Assembly (NCBI GenBank): GCA_023460395.1
Contig: JAEWQB010000014.1
Span: 171,823 to 235,822 of the forward strand
Origin: Pseudomonadota bacterium
GTDB taxonomy: Bacteria; Desulfobacterota; Desulfovibrionia; Desulfovibrionales; Desulfovibrionaceae
DNA: 64,000 bases
Direction of reading: 5' to 3'
In this document: positions 1-7,614 of the stretch, in pieces
Layout of the letters: the number at the start of each line of letters is the position of its first letter
Numbering within the stretch: position 1 is the first letter of the stretch
Made by a program: the position numbers and the translations under genes
The notes under the pieces: generated by a model
What the model was told of the DNA's origin: nothing
What the model saw: the letters and a program-made list of their open reading frames with translations, nothing else
Databases searched by the model: none

Positions 1-827
1 TCCCAATCGTCTGCCTGCCGATCGAAAATGGCAACTTCCGGCAAGGAGCGTGGTGGGGTGACGGCTGCGGGAGCGGCATCTTTGTCGGTTCCGTTTATTT
101 CGTTTGTTCCGTTGGTTCCGTCGGTTCCGTTGTTCCCGTTGTCCCCGGTGTTTTCTGCGGTCCCCGCATGTTCCGTGGATTCAGGCGCTGCGAGAGTATC
201 CCCCCCTCCAGCCGTTGGTAGCGGCGCTATGGCGGTGGCGTTCACAACGGGGGAAGACTGCGGCTGCGCGACAAAAAATGAGCCAAAACGGAGGTTAATG
301 CGGGGATTGTTAACGTGGCGACCGTTGCGCAGATAGCCTGTGCTGGTGCGGCGGTCAGGCAGATACATGGAAGCGTTAATGACCGCCGCCAGATTATAGC
401 GTTTGGCCCATTCGGAAGGAGCAAACTCCTCTCCCATGGCGGAACTGCTCAGTGCGACAAAGGAAAAATAGGCGGGATCAATGCGCAGAACGGTGACGGA
501 CGGCAATGGCGCGGCAGCGGTGAGAACCGGACTGCCGGATTGCGCGGGAAACTGAGTTAAATCCAGCCCCGGCTCCAGCTCCTGCCAAACGGGGAGCAGT
601 GTTGCGGCACCTTCCGAAGCTGCCTGAACAGAAACCGGTACGGTGGCGTTACCTGAAGCCGGGCTATCTATGCGAGCGGCAATCGCGGCAGCAGGCGGGG
701 CCACCGTGTGCGGGGATATGGATTCAGATTCAGGTTCCGCACCACGTGCCATCTCCACTGCAAACCCCTGCCCCAGCAGAGCGGCAAGACAGCCGACAAG
801 GAGAATATGGCGGAGCAAGCGGCTCAT
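1..827 (-). CDS. Exported phosphodiester glycosidase (NAGPA/DUF2233-like), C-terminus beyond window
   Basis: Open reading frame on the minus strand that runs off the left edge, so only about 275 N-terminal residues are visible. A hydrophobic signal segment (residues 4-24, RHILLVGCLAALLGQGFAV) points to export. Around residue 150 the stretch VINASMYLPDRR, followed by GYLRNG, resembles the conserved core of the NAGPA/DUF2233 phosphodiester-glycosidase fold (an N-A/G-x-F/Y turn followed by G-x-x-x-x-G). Around residue 230 lies a low-complexity Asn-Gly-Thr linker inserted inside or next to that domain. The start ATG at 827 lies 26 bp downstream of the stop of the small membrane protein gene, suggesting a two-gene operon. 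The family assignment is by motif only; the catalytic half is not in view. Confidence 0.55.
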   Translation of the reverse strand, partial: MSRLLRHILLVGCLAALLGQGFAVEMARGAEPESESISPHTVAPPAAAIAARIDSPASGNATVPVSVQAASEGAATLLPVWQELEPGLDLTQFPAQSGSPVLTAAAPLPSVTVLRIDPAYFSFVALSSSAMGEEFAPSEWAKRYNLAAVINASMYLPDRRTSTGYLRNGRHVNNPRINLRFGSFFVAQPQSSPVVNATAIAPLPTAGGGDTLAAPESTEHAGTAENTGDNGNNGTDGTNGTNEINGTDKDAAPAAVTPPRSLPEVAIFDRQADDW

Positions 828-853
828 ACCTGTCCGGGAAAGGCCGGGCTGTT

Positions 854-1093
854 TTAGCAGTCCCGTTTAAGAAAGACGAGAAAACAGGCGGCAGCGCAGA
901 CCAAAAACAACGCGCCGATCAGCGGACTCTGCAAAAACATGGAACACAGCCCCACGGTGATGAGCACGTACGGAACCACCCAAATCATGAGCCGCCGCAG
1001 CAGTGCCGCACGTGGGGTGTTTTGCGGTTGCATAAGGGAGAGCACGGCAATGCCGGCTGCGATGAGAAGGGTGATAATCTGCCAAAAGTACAT
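854..1093 (-). CDS. Small membrane protein with three predicted TM helices
   Basis: A 79-residue protein, almost entirely hydrophobic, with three predicted membrane segments: roughly residues 5-20 (IITLLIAAGIAVLSLM), 38-57 (MIWVVPYVLITVGLCSMFL) and 59-76 (IGALFLVCAAACFLVFL). The loop between the first two carries Arg/Lys and would be cytoplasmic. AGGAAG precedes the ATG at 1093. It sits just upstream of the exported phosphodiester-glycosidase-like gene on the same strand and is probably cotranscribed with it. No family is recognised, and function is unknown. Confidence 0.6.
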   Translation of the reverse strand: MYFWQIITLLIAAGIAVLSLMQPQNTPRAALLRRLMIWVVPYVLITVGLCSMFLQSPLIGALFLVCAAACFLVFLKRDC

Positions 1094-1258
1094 GCAAGCT
1101 TCCTATACGGCGTGTGGCCTGATTTGTAGTTATCTGCGATGCGGGGGGGCGACCCCAGACGCCTTCGGGGGCATTCGGCTTCTGTTGAGTGAGGTACATC
1201 TGAGTTAGCAGAAAGTCCAGAGAGAGGAGAAAATTGTATACATCAGGATAGCTGAATA

Positions 1259-1286
1259 TTGACATATCAAATTTTATTGATATAAA
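1259..1286 (+). promoter_or_regulatory. metF promoter with palindromic operator (candidate SahR-type site)
   Basis: TTGACA (1259-1264) and TATAAA (1281-1286) are separated by 16 bp and form a near-consensus sigma-70 promoter. The spacer is filled by a perfect inverted repeat, ATATCAA (1264-1270) and TTGATAT (1277-1283), with a 6-bp centre. A repressor bound there would block polymerase. The SahR family (ArsR fold, senses S-adenosylhomocysteine) controls methionine-cycle genes in Desulfovibrionales through ATATC/GATAT-type palindromes. Assigning this site to SahR is inference. Confidence 0.6.
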
Positions 1287-1379
1287 TTGGCGCACGCGCG
1301 GATGCCCGTAAGCAGGAACTTGTTGTCTGCGGCATTCCTGATGTACAGGAAAAGAGACACCGAAAACGAGGAGCTTGTT

Positions 1380-2258
1380 GTGAAGATTATCGATTCCATG
1401 GCGGCGCGGACCGCCCCGTTCTATTCGTTGGAATTTTTTCCCCCGAAAGAGCGGGAAAACCGCCCCGGCTTCTTCCATACGGTGGAACGCTTAAAGGAGT
1501 TGGACCCGCTCTTCGCCTCCGTCACATATGGTGCGGGCGGCTCCACGCAGGACAACACGCTTGAGGTGACGGCGCATATCAAAAACGCTATCGGTATTGA
1601 ACCTATGGCGCATCTCACCTGCGTGGGGGCCGACGGACCGCGCATCAGCGAGTTTTTGGATCGCCTGAGAGATGAAAACGTACATAATGTTTTGGCACTG
1701 CGCGGAGATGCGCCCCGTGGAGTAGATTTTTCGTGGGATGCCCAATCATTTCGCTACGCCTCCGATCTGGTAACCTACGTGAGAGACTGTTGCCCGGACT
1801 TTGGGGTGGGGGTGGCTGGATATCCCGCGGCACACCCGGAATCTGAGCGGTTTCGTGACGATATTGAGTACACGCGGAAAAAGCTGGACGCGGGAAGCGA
1901 CTTTGTGGTCACGCAACTGTTTTTTGATGTGCGCGAGTACTTCCATTTTGTGGAGCAGTTGCGGGATATGGGCGTGACGAAACCGGTGCTGCCGGGCATT
2001 TTGCCCATCCAAAGCCTCGCTTCCATCAGGCGTATTCTCATGCTGTGCGGGGCGAATATCCCCGGCAATCTTTATCTCGCATTGGAAGAAGCCAATGAAA
2101 AAGGCGGCGATGCGGCAGTGAAGGAAGCCGGACTGGACTTTGCCGTGCGCCAGATACGCACCTTGCTGGATGGCGGTGCGCCGGGCATTCATCTTTATAC
2201 GCTCAATAAGGCGGAAATGTGTTTGGAAATCGCTGACCGTGTTGGTCGGTTGGGCTAG
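1380..2258 (+). CDS. metF: 5,10-methylenetetrahydrofolate reductase
   Basis: Reduces 5,10-methylene-THF to 5-methyl-THF, the methyl donor for methionine synthesis. About 292 residues, the usual bacterial MetF length. Family signatures are visible: the opening FYSLEFFPPK, then FASVTYGAGGSTQD, the folate/flavin-site region HLTCVGAD, VLALRGD, and DFVVTQLFFD. I chose the GTG at 1380 because GAGGAG lies 6 bp upstream and the conserved domain begins within 20 residues; the ATG at 1287 would add 31 unconserved residues. The gene is monocistronic, preceded by a clear promoter/operator and followed by a strong terminator, so methionine or SAH-dependent repression is plausible. Confidence 0.93.
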   Translation: MKIIDSMAARTAPFYSLEFFPPKERENRPGFFHTVERLKELDPLFASVTYGAGGSTQDNTLEVTAHIKNAIGIEPMAHLTCVGADGPRISEFLDRLRDENVHNVLALRGDAPRGVDFSWDAQSFRYASDLVTYVRDCCPDFGVGVAGYPAAHPESERFRDDIEYTRKKLDAGSDFVVTQLFFDVREYFHFVEQLRDMGVTKPVLPGILPIQSLASIRRILMLCGANIPGNLYLALEEANEKGGDAAVKEAGLDFAVRQIRTLLDGGAPGIHLYTLNKAEMCLEIADRVGRLG

Positions 2259-2285
2259 GCCAGCGCTGAAATTCTTTCCGCAAAA

Positions 2286-2323
2286 AACGCGGCGTTGACA
2301 GACTGTCAGCGCCGCGTTTTTTT
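2286..2323 (+). terminator. Bidirectional terminator between metF and nitroreductase
   Basis: GC-rich hairpin: AACGCGGCG...TGACA pairs with TGTCA...CGCCGCGTT and is followed by TTTTTTT on the plus strand. A run of A on the 5' side gives T-rich RNA for the convergent minus-strand gene too. Confidence 0.85.
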
Positions 2324-2343
2324 GTTAGCGGGAAGAGCGGTGG

Positions 2344-2976
2344 TTAGTCGAAACGAACCACGATGTCATCATACCCCTTACGCCATTTTTTTGGGGCGAG
2401 CGTTTCATCCGGGCTAAAGTAGCCCACCGACATGAGTAGCGGAATCCAGTACCGGTCTGGAATATGAAATTCTTCTTTGACCGCATCGTGAAGAAATCCG
2501 TCCATGGGATGGGTGTCCAACCCCAGATTGGTAGCCGCGTACATGAGCGACATGGCGAAAAATGCGGTGTTTTTAACGCCAAAGGCCAACTGAGTGTCCC
2601 GGCTTCCGCCATACATCCGCTGGCAAGCCTCGTGGTACCACTCATGTTTGTCCTGTCCGATATTCCCGGCTTGCACCATTTCTTCAAAATTGCGTTCCAC
2701 GGTGGGATGGCCCGCCTGCCAACCTCCGCAGTCTGCCAGAACAATAAGCACCACCGGGGCTTCGCTCACCTTGGGCTGGTTCATGGCAAGTTTTCGCAGG
2801 CGCATTTTATCGTCCAGTTCGCGCAAGACAATAACATTCCATGGCTGCAAATTGTAGCTGGAAGGAGTGTTGGCGGCATCTTTGATCATTTTTTCCAGCA
2901 TGTCTTGCTGAACATCGCGGACCGGATCGAAGACATTGACCGCACGGCGACGTTCCAGAATGGCTTCAAAATCCAT
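2344..2976 (-). CDS. Nitroreductase family protein (FMN-dependent NAD(P)H oxidoreductase)
   Basis: A 210-residue cytosolic flavoprotein of the nitroreductase family. The N-terminal ERRRAVNVFDP is the typical FMN-phosphate-binding Arg-rich opening; AANTPSSYNLQPWNVIVL is the second family block; the C-terminal part contains NLGLDTHPMDGF and a short C-terminal Arg region. These proteins reduce nitroaromatics, quinones or other electrophiles with NAD(P)H, and the physiological substrate cannot be read from sequence. AAAGGAGG precedes the ATG at 2976. It shares the terminator with metF on one side, and the next upstream gene encodes a small membrane protein. Confidence 0.9.
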   Translation of the reverse strand: MDFEAILERRRAVNVFDPVRDVQQDMLEKMIKDAANTPSSYNLQPWNVIVLRELDDKMRLRKLAMNQPKVSEAPVVLIVLADCGGWQAGHPTVERNFEEMVQAGNIGQDKHEWYHEACQRMYGGSRDTQLAFGVKNTAFFAMSLMYAATNLGLDTHPMDGFLHDAVKEEFHIPDRYWIPLLMSVGYFSPDETLAPKKWRKGYDDIVVRFD

Positions 2977-3028
2977 GGGGGGCCTCCTTTGGGGTCGAGG
3001 ACTCTGTTTGTCGGTCTGAACGGCAGAA

Positions 3029-3052
3029 GCCTCTGCCTTGGTGGACAGAGGC
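3029..3052 (-). terminator. Hairpin downstream of the 123-aa membrane protein gene
   Basis: GCCTCTG (3029-3035) pairs with CAGAGGC (3046-3052) in the gap between the membrane protein stop and the nitroreductase start. The following T-tract is weak, so termination is probably partial. Confidence 0.4.
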
Positions 3053-3061
3053 GGTCAGCAT

Positions 3062-3433
3062 TTATTTGGGCAATGCGATAATATCCCATGGCAGATGCCG
3101 GACCTGATGGGGCAGTGTGCCATCAATAATATACCGGGCCTTATTGACGACAATCACCATAGGTTCGTTCAAAATCGTGCCCTCGCGGGTGAGCATGGTG
3201 TAGCCCGCCCCGTTTTGTTCAGCGATGGCAAGTATCTGTTGCCCCACAACGTATTTATTCCATTGCAGCCAGCACAGCATGATAAGCAATATTGTGGTGG
3301 CAACCGCGCCTATGGGACCGAGAAGGCCGCCCCGGCTGCGCCAGCGCAGGATGAACATATAAAGAAGAATAGCCGCGAGCGTGATAAGACCCCATTCATA
3401 GCTGATGAGGAGTCTAAATTCCGTAAAATTCAT
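3062..3433 (-). CDS. Membrane protein of unknown function with soluble C-terminal part
   Basis: A 123-residue protein with two predicted membrane helices, about residues 13-30 (WGLITLAAILLYMFIL) and 38-57 (GPIGAVATTILLIMLCWL), joined by a short Arg-rich loop. A 65-residue soluble tail follows, which by the positive-inside rule could face the cytoplasm or periplasm. No conserved family is recognised. It lies 85 bp upstream of the nitroreductase on the same strand with only a weak hairpin between, so the two may be partly cotranscribed. Confidence 0.6.
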   Translation of the reverse strand: MNFTEFRLLISYEWGLITLAAILLYMFILRWRSRGGLLGPIGAVATTILLIMLCWLQWNKYVVGQQILAIAEQNGAGYTMLTREGTILNEPMVIVVNKARYIIDGTLPHQVRHLPWDIIALPK

Positions 3434-3581
3434 AGTGTGTCCAGTTGGTTGTGTTGTGGGCAGTGTTCAGTTTCAGCCAGTTCGCCATGCCATGAGCGGA
3501 GTGGCGGAGAATGCGAAAAGGTGTTTACCCCTGTGCTGGTGTGTACCGGGGGGTGCTCCGCAAGGCAAGCGTCATGGTCGT

Positions 3582-3610
3582 AAAAGGGGGCGACCTGAAT
3601 GGCCGCCCCC
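3582..3610 (-). terminator. Terminator after the carbonic-anhydrase-like gene
   Basis: On the minus strand GGGGGCGGCC pairs with GGTCGCCCCC across a 5-nt loop, followed by TTTTA. It lies 24 bp past the stop at 3634. Confidence 0.8.
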
Positions 3611-3633
3611 TGTCCATTGCGGGTAAACGTGGG

Positions 3634-4614
3634 CTACTGGCCTGACGCGGCTTCCATATCGCGCACGGCTTTCGCTGCGGCTTCGGCGGCGATCTTGGCG
3701 GCCTTGGCAGCTTCTGCGGCATGTTGGGCAAGAGCGCGCAATTCTTCTTGGCTCATGCGCTGCGCGGGCGTTTGCGCGGCGGCAGGGTCCGCCTGTTTGG
3801 GTATGTTGGCAGGGGCACGCGGGGGCACGGGGGCGGGTTTGGTGGTCTTCAGTGCCGCTTCCACCTGCTTGAGCAGGTCAATGGCTTTATCGTTTTTGAG
3901 CCATTCAATTTTTCCTGTTCCCACATTATAGATGGCACCGACCACGGTGACTTTTCCGTTCTTCACAAGCTCGCGGATAAGCGGGCTGCGGGCGAATAGA
4001 TCGGTGATGGCCTGCCAAACATTTTGTTCAATGGCTAGCGGTAGGGCGTCCCTGCCTTTCAGGCCGGAATGCTTGAGTGTGCGTTCCACGGCGGGGCGAA
4101 TGGGGGCCAGTGCGGCGACCATGTTGGGGGTAAGCTGTGGGCTGGCACCTTCCGCGATGTCTATAACGGTGGAAACGGCGGCACACTGCGTATTACCCAG
4201 CACGACGAGAAGCGGCGTGCCCCCTTGGGTGAGTGCCATTTCCAGAGAGCCTGCCTCTGCGGCCTGCACGGTGGGACCGGCTGTGCGGACGACATAAAGA
4301 TCCATAATGCCCGCGTCAAAAATGGTAGTCACGGGAACGCGGGAATCGGATGAGGCCAGTATTGTGGCAAATGCGAATTTGCCCGGATCTTCCTTGCCTG
4401 CCAGCTCAAGCTGAATGGTGTCGCTGCGTGGATGGATGGAGGCGTCCTTCACGAAACGTTCGTTACCTTCCTTGAGGAGTTTTAACGAGGTTTCGGGGTC
4501 GCGCGGAATCTGCGCCCGGTCATCCGCATCGTCACCACCCCACATGACGAAGAGCAGGAGTGCGAGAAACAGAGCCGCGATAATGACGATGTTGCGTTTG
4601 GAGACGGAAGACAT
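3634..4614 (-). CDS. Membrane-anchored beta-carbonic-anhydrase homologue lacking zinc ligands
   Basis: About 326 residues. An N-terminal hydrophobic segment (IVIIAALFLALLLFVMW) anchors or exports it. Residues about 35-240 match the beta-carbonic-anhydrase fold: LLKEGNERFV, then the block that is normally CxDSR, then RTAGP, then the block that is normally LGHxxCGAV. Here the first block reads ASSDSRVP (Ser for the zinc Cys) and the second reads LGNTQCAAV (Asn for the zinc His), so two of three protein zinc ligands are absent while the Asp-Arg dyad is kept. The last 85 residues are a Pro/Ala-rich linker and an Ala-rich helix likely to form a coiled coil. GAGGAG sits 5 bp before the ATG at 4614, preferred over the GTG at 4620. 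It is probably a non-enzymatic structural or binding protein. Confidence 0.8.
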   Translation of the reverse strand: MSSVSKRNIVIIAALFLALLLFVMWGGDDADDRAQIPRDPETSLKLLKEGNERFVKDASIHPRSDTIQLELAGKEDPGKFAFATILASSDSRVPVTTIFDAGIMDLYVVRTAGPTVQAAEAGSLEMALTQGGTPLLVVLGNTQCAAVSTVIDIAEGASPQLTPNMVAALAPIRPAVERTLKHSGLKGRDALPLAIEQNVWQAITDLFARSPLIRELVKNGKVTVVGAIYNVGTGKIEWLKNDKAIDLLKQVEAALKTTKPAPVPPRAPANIPKQADPAAAQTPAQRMSQEELRALAQHAAEAAKAAKIAAEAAAKAVRDMEAASGQ

Positions 4615-4974
4615 GATCACTCCTCTTGTACCGGTTTACGCCGGAACGGCGGGCACAGACGGGCCTGTTTCCGCCCCCGGACAGAGTGTGAAGCCTTTCG
4701 GCCTGCGTGTCGGAACCTGCCAGCATTGTTTTAGTTGTCAGGGTAGTATTCACAAGTCACTGTCTGTTGGCAATGACTATTTCATTTTTTCCGCATGCGC
4801 ATGGAGAGAAGGCGTTTGAGCGTGAGGGGTGGAACCCTCCGCCAATTCCTCCGCTGAAGGGAGCGTCTGCGGGGGAGTTTTTATTCCGCTTAGTAATGCC
4901 GGAGGCAAAAGAAGAAGGGGAAAGTGAGCCAGTCCCGCCATACACGCGGCGGGACTGGCTGTTTTTGTAGCCGG
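4615..4974. other. Intergenic region between carbonic-anhydrase homologue and lysR
   Basis: A 360-bp gap that should hold the promoter of the carbonic-anhydrase homologue (right side of the gap, minus strand). Apart from the terminator hairpin at 4928-4960 I see no convincing ORF or repeat. Confidence 0.5.
4928..4965 (-). terminator. Terminator of the lysR-type gene
   Basis: AGCCAGTCCCGCC and GGCGGGACTGGCT form a perfect 13-bp stem with an 8-nt loop, just past the lysR-type stop codon at 4975. On the plus side it is followed by GTTTTTG; the minus-strand tail is pyrimidine-rich but less U-rich. It may act in both directions. Confidence 0.75.
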
Positions 4975-5877
4975 TTACTCTTCAAGAAAGAGTTGTCTGT
5001 CCGTTCGTAGGTAGGACTCTACAGCGTGGAAAAAGGTTTCCAGCAGGTGGGTGCGGTATTTGTCGCGGTGCAGCACAGCGTGGAAGTGCCGGATAAACTG
5101 CATGTCGCTTATGGGAACGCGGAACAGTTCGCCTAACTCCAACTCCCGCTGTATGGCAAAGGGGGAAAGGCAACTCAGCGTGTCGGGGTTTTGCAATACG
5201 CGTTTAATGGAAACCGTGTGATGCAATTCCATGGTAATATTGAGCCGGGGCATGAGTGAACCCATGTGTTGCGTGAAGGCGTCGCGGGAGCCTGCGCCGG
5301 GTTCGCGGAGTATCCATTTTTTGGAAAGCAGATCTTCCATAAGGTAGGGTCCGCCTTTGGCAAAGGACTCGTCACTGGATACGATGAAAAGTTCGTCCCT
5401 GCAAAGGCGGGTGGACTCCAGCGCCGCATTATCGAAATCCGTTTCAATAAGCCCTATATCCACAGTTCCCTGTTCCAGACCTTCCGCAATATCGCGCGGA
5501 TTGGTGAACACGGTTTCTATGGTCACTTTGGGATAGCGTTCACCGAATTCAAAGAGAATTTGCGGCAAAATATAGTCGGCAATGGTGGAGGAAGCCCCCA
5601 CGGCGAGAATGCCCGTCATGTTGTCTCCCTCAAAGGTGCGCAGCACTTCACTGAGGTTGCTCATGGCGGGTTCCAACTGACGTAAAAAGGTGCGCCCGTG
5701 TGGATTAAGGGCTAACCGGCGGTTTAATCTGTCGAAAAGAAAAACTCCCAGATCCTGCTCCAACCCTTTGAGCGCCACAGAAACAGCGGATTGTGTGAGA
5801 AAATGCTCTTTGGCGACCTGTGAGATATTCGGATTTTTCGCTAGGGAGATAAACAACTCCAACTGGCGAAGATTCAT
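4975..5877 (-). CDS. LysR-family transcriptional regulator
   Basis: A 300-residue protein with the standard LysR layout. An N-terminal winged helix (residues 1-60; helix-turn-helix around NISQVAKEHFLTQSAVSVAL) is followed by a periplasmic-binding-protein-like effector domain (about 90-295), including ILAVGASSTIADYILP and LREPGAGSRD. The latter is characteristic of the CysB/CbbR-like subgroup with sulfur, carbon or energy-metabolism effectors. GGAGG precedes the ATG at 5877. LysR regulators usually control a divergent neighbour, but here the upstream gene is a small membrane protein on the same strand, so the target is not evident from context. Confidence 0.9.
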   Translation of the reverse strand: MNLRQLELFISLAKNPNISQVAKEHFLTQSAVSVALKGLEQDLGVFLFDRLNRRLALNPHGRTFLRQLEPAMSNLSEVLRTFEGDNMTGILAVGASSTIADYILPQILFEFGERYPKVTIETVFTNPRDIAEGLEQGTVDIGLIETDFDNAALESTRLCRDELFIVSSDESFAKGGPYLMEDLLSKKWILREPGAGSRDAFTQHMGSLMPRLNITMELHHTVSIKRVLQNPDTLSCLSPFAIQRELELGELFRVPISDMQFIRHFHAVLHRDKYRTHLLETFFHAVESYLRTDRQLFLEE

Positions 5878-6003
5878 GTTGCCTCCATGACATAGCGGGG
5901 AATAGGGCCAATATCCGGCGGGTGTGTTGCCCCGTGCGGTGAGTATGAAGTATATTCATGGCCCCAGCAATAGATGATAAACAAATTGAATGGTTCCAGA
6001 CGT

Positions 6004-6044
6004 AAAAAACGGAGCGCCGCACGGCACGGGGCCGGGCGGCGTTC
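6004..6044 (-). terminator. Terminator after the 70-aa membrane protein gene
   Basis: On the minus strand GGAACGCCGC pairs with GCGGCGCTCC, followed by GTTTTTTAC. It separates the small membrane gene from the lysR-type gene. Confidence 0.75.
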
Positions 6045-6137
6045 CATCTCCCCGCCGGGCGGTTCGCGGAGCGCGCGTGTTGCGCGGGGCGCGTCACCGA
6101 AGCGCGACAGGGGCCTTCTTCCGGGTAGGGAAGCAGG

Positions 6138-6350
6138 CTAATTGTGGAGGAAGTAGTTCAGGAAACCCTTGGCACGCTCCGAATCCGGTTCGGCACGGTA
6201 TTCAATGTAGGTGAATACTAGTCCGGCCACCGCGGTGCCCATTACGATGGCGGCAAACAGCAGACGCTGCCCGGCATCGTAGCTGTCCACGATGAGATCT
6301 TGGACGGCAAAGGTGACGAACATAAGCAAGGGAATCAGCGTAAAGGCCAT
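6138..6350 (-). CDS. Small membrane protein (two TM helices)
   Basis: A 70-residue protein. Start chosen at the ATG at 6350, 9 bp after AGGAGAG; the in-frame upstream ATG at 6383 lacks a ribosome-binding site. Two predicted membrane helices, about residues 3-15 (FTLIPLLMFVTFAV) and 27-48 (LLFAAIVMGTAVAGLVFTYI), are joined by a short acidic loop. The C-terminal tail is charged. No family is recognised. It is followed by its own terminator. Confidence 0.6.
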   Translation of the reverse strand: MAFTLIPLLMFVTFAVQDLIVDSYDAGQRLLFAAIVMGTAVAGLVFTYIEYRAEPDSERAKGFLNYFLHN

Positions 6351-7093
6351 GATAACGCACTCTCCTGAGTCTGGCAGATGCACCGTTTTCCCATGGAGGC
6401 AGTCATGGGCGGATGCATGTTTGGGGTTGGAAGCTCGAAATATAGGTGCCTGTCCGTTCCGGGATTAGTTCCCGGTGGAAAGCATTTGTGAAAATCGTCG
6501 CAATGCCCGGTCTGTAATTTCAGAGGGGGTGGCATCTTTCAGATAGTATATGAAGGATGCGGACGAACGGAGAGAAGAAGCATTACATGGATGCACATTG
6601 TGAAAAAAGTCGCATTGCAAACATATACAAGCAATGCATGTGTGTTCATCAATGTGCGGTGATAGCCTAAAGAGGGTATCATACAATCTGGGGGTGTCAG
6701 GTGCAGTTCTGCATAAGCAGTACGGCGTCACCCTTGCGTGTGATGGAAGATACGCATCTTCTCTATAAGCGCAAACGAAAAAAAATTATGGTTGTGACAA
6801 GTAAAATTGATTACCTGACCATTTTAGTCTGATTCGCGCGCGGGGCAGAGAGCCGTGTGCCGGTTTGTCCTGCGCGGGAACGCCCTTTGCCGTGCCGCAA
6901 GTGTGCGCTGGTCCCGCCTTGACGCCAAGGGTGCTTGGGTCTAGTTTGGCGTCCCGCCGGGGCGGACAGTGGTGCCCACATTTTCCCTTCCCGTGGGGCT
7001 GTTTTGGGCCTGAGCAAAGCGGCTCACTGGCTTTGCTGCGGCATGGCGAAGGACACGGGCAATACAGGTAACACGCTGCCGGGAGTGGCATAT
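6351..7093. other. Long gene-free regulatory stretch with repeats and hairpins
   Basis: 743 bp without a convincing gene. It is AT-rich in the middle (about 6480-6840) and GC-rich towards 7090. It contains an imperfect 20-bp direct repeat (6486-6505 and 6598-6617), an inverted repeat GCATTGC/GCAATGC (6612-6618, 6631-6637), an Rrf2/IscR-like palindrome (6811-6834), and two hairpins in front of the next gene: GACGCCAA/TTGGCGTC (6921-6953) and AGCAAAGC/GCTTTGCT (7013-7037). The right third would be a structured 5' leader if transcription starts near the palindrome. Confidence 0.5.
6811..6834. promoter_or_regulatory. IscR/Rrf2-like operator candidate
   Basis: ACCTGACC-ATTTT-AGTCTGAT is close to the type-1 IscR operator arrangement (YYGAC...GTCRR). 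Match by eye only. The nearest gene downstream is a hypothetical gene at 7094. Confidence 0.3.
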
Positions 7094-7471
7094 ATGAGCA
7101 TTGATGACGCCGTACTGGACCTGAGGGATGATTTAGCCGATGCCGTGATTGAAGCTCTGCTGGAATCTGGATACGGCAATTTGAAGGCCGAAGGATATGA
7201 AGACCTGCCCGCCCCGGAACCGGTGGGGGGGCAGGTTCCAGACATTACAGCACGGAACAACAAGGGCATTACCTTCCTTTTTGAGGTTATCACCAAAGAA
7301 TTTTTTGCGGAGCAGGAAGTGGCGGACCGCATGCGTGCGTTTGCGGAGTTCGGCAACTCGGCAGACGCGCAGTTTGTCGTGGTTGTCCCGGAAGGAGAAG
7401 AAGGCTTTGCCAGTGCCTTCATCGAAGATTTGGATATCCCTGAAGACAGCGTGGAGATTTGGGAAGCCTAG
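7094..7471 (+). CDS. Acidic hypothetical protein, possibly of the PD-(D/E)xK nuclease-like fold
   Basis: A 125-residue acidic protein. Start at the ATG at 7094 behind GGGAG; upstream in-frame codons translate GC-rich leader and are not protein-like. The centre reads PDITARNNKGITFLFEVIT, which has the spacing of a PD-x(n)-E-x-K hairpin (Asp after Pro, then Glu at the end of a beta strand), but the usual Lys is Thr. An alpha-beta pattern follows, with DAQFVVVVPEGEEG. This could be a restriction-endonuclease-like fold without catalysis, or an unrelated alpha/beta protein. It stands alone between a structured leader and the GAPDH gene. Confidence 0.55.
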   Translation: MSIDDAVLDLRDDLADAVIEALLESGYGNLKAEGYEDLPAPEPVGGQVPDITARNNKGITFLFEVITKEFFAEQEVADRMRAFAEFGNSADAQFVVVVPEGEEGFASAFIEDLDIPEDSVEIWEA

Positions 7472-7614
7472 CCCGGCTTTCTCTTCACTCTGCGGAGTGG
7501 GTCCGGCGTGAACCGGGAAAACCGGGTACGAACCGGCTGGAAATTGGCGGTACCTTCCGCTGACGTTGATGAGCATTGGCTGCGGCATGCCGTGCCGCCG
7601 GGAGTCTGTGACGT

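Noticed and set aside
599..1129. 176-aa ORF on the plus strand
   Set aside because: It overlaps two minus-strand genes with signal peptide, membrane helices and ribosome-binding sites; its own sequence is Gln/His/Arg-rich like an antisense frame.
6465..6731. 88-aa minus-strand ORF in the gene-free region
   Set aside because: No ribosome-binding site, Cys/Ser-rich composition without domain pattern, and it covers repeat and operator-like sequence.
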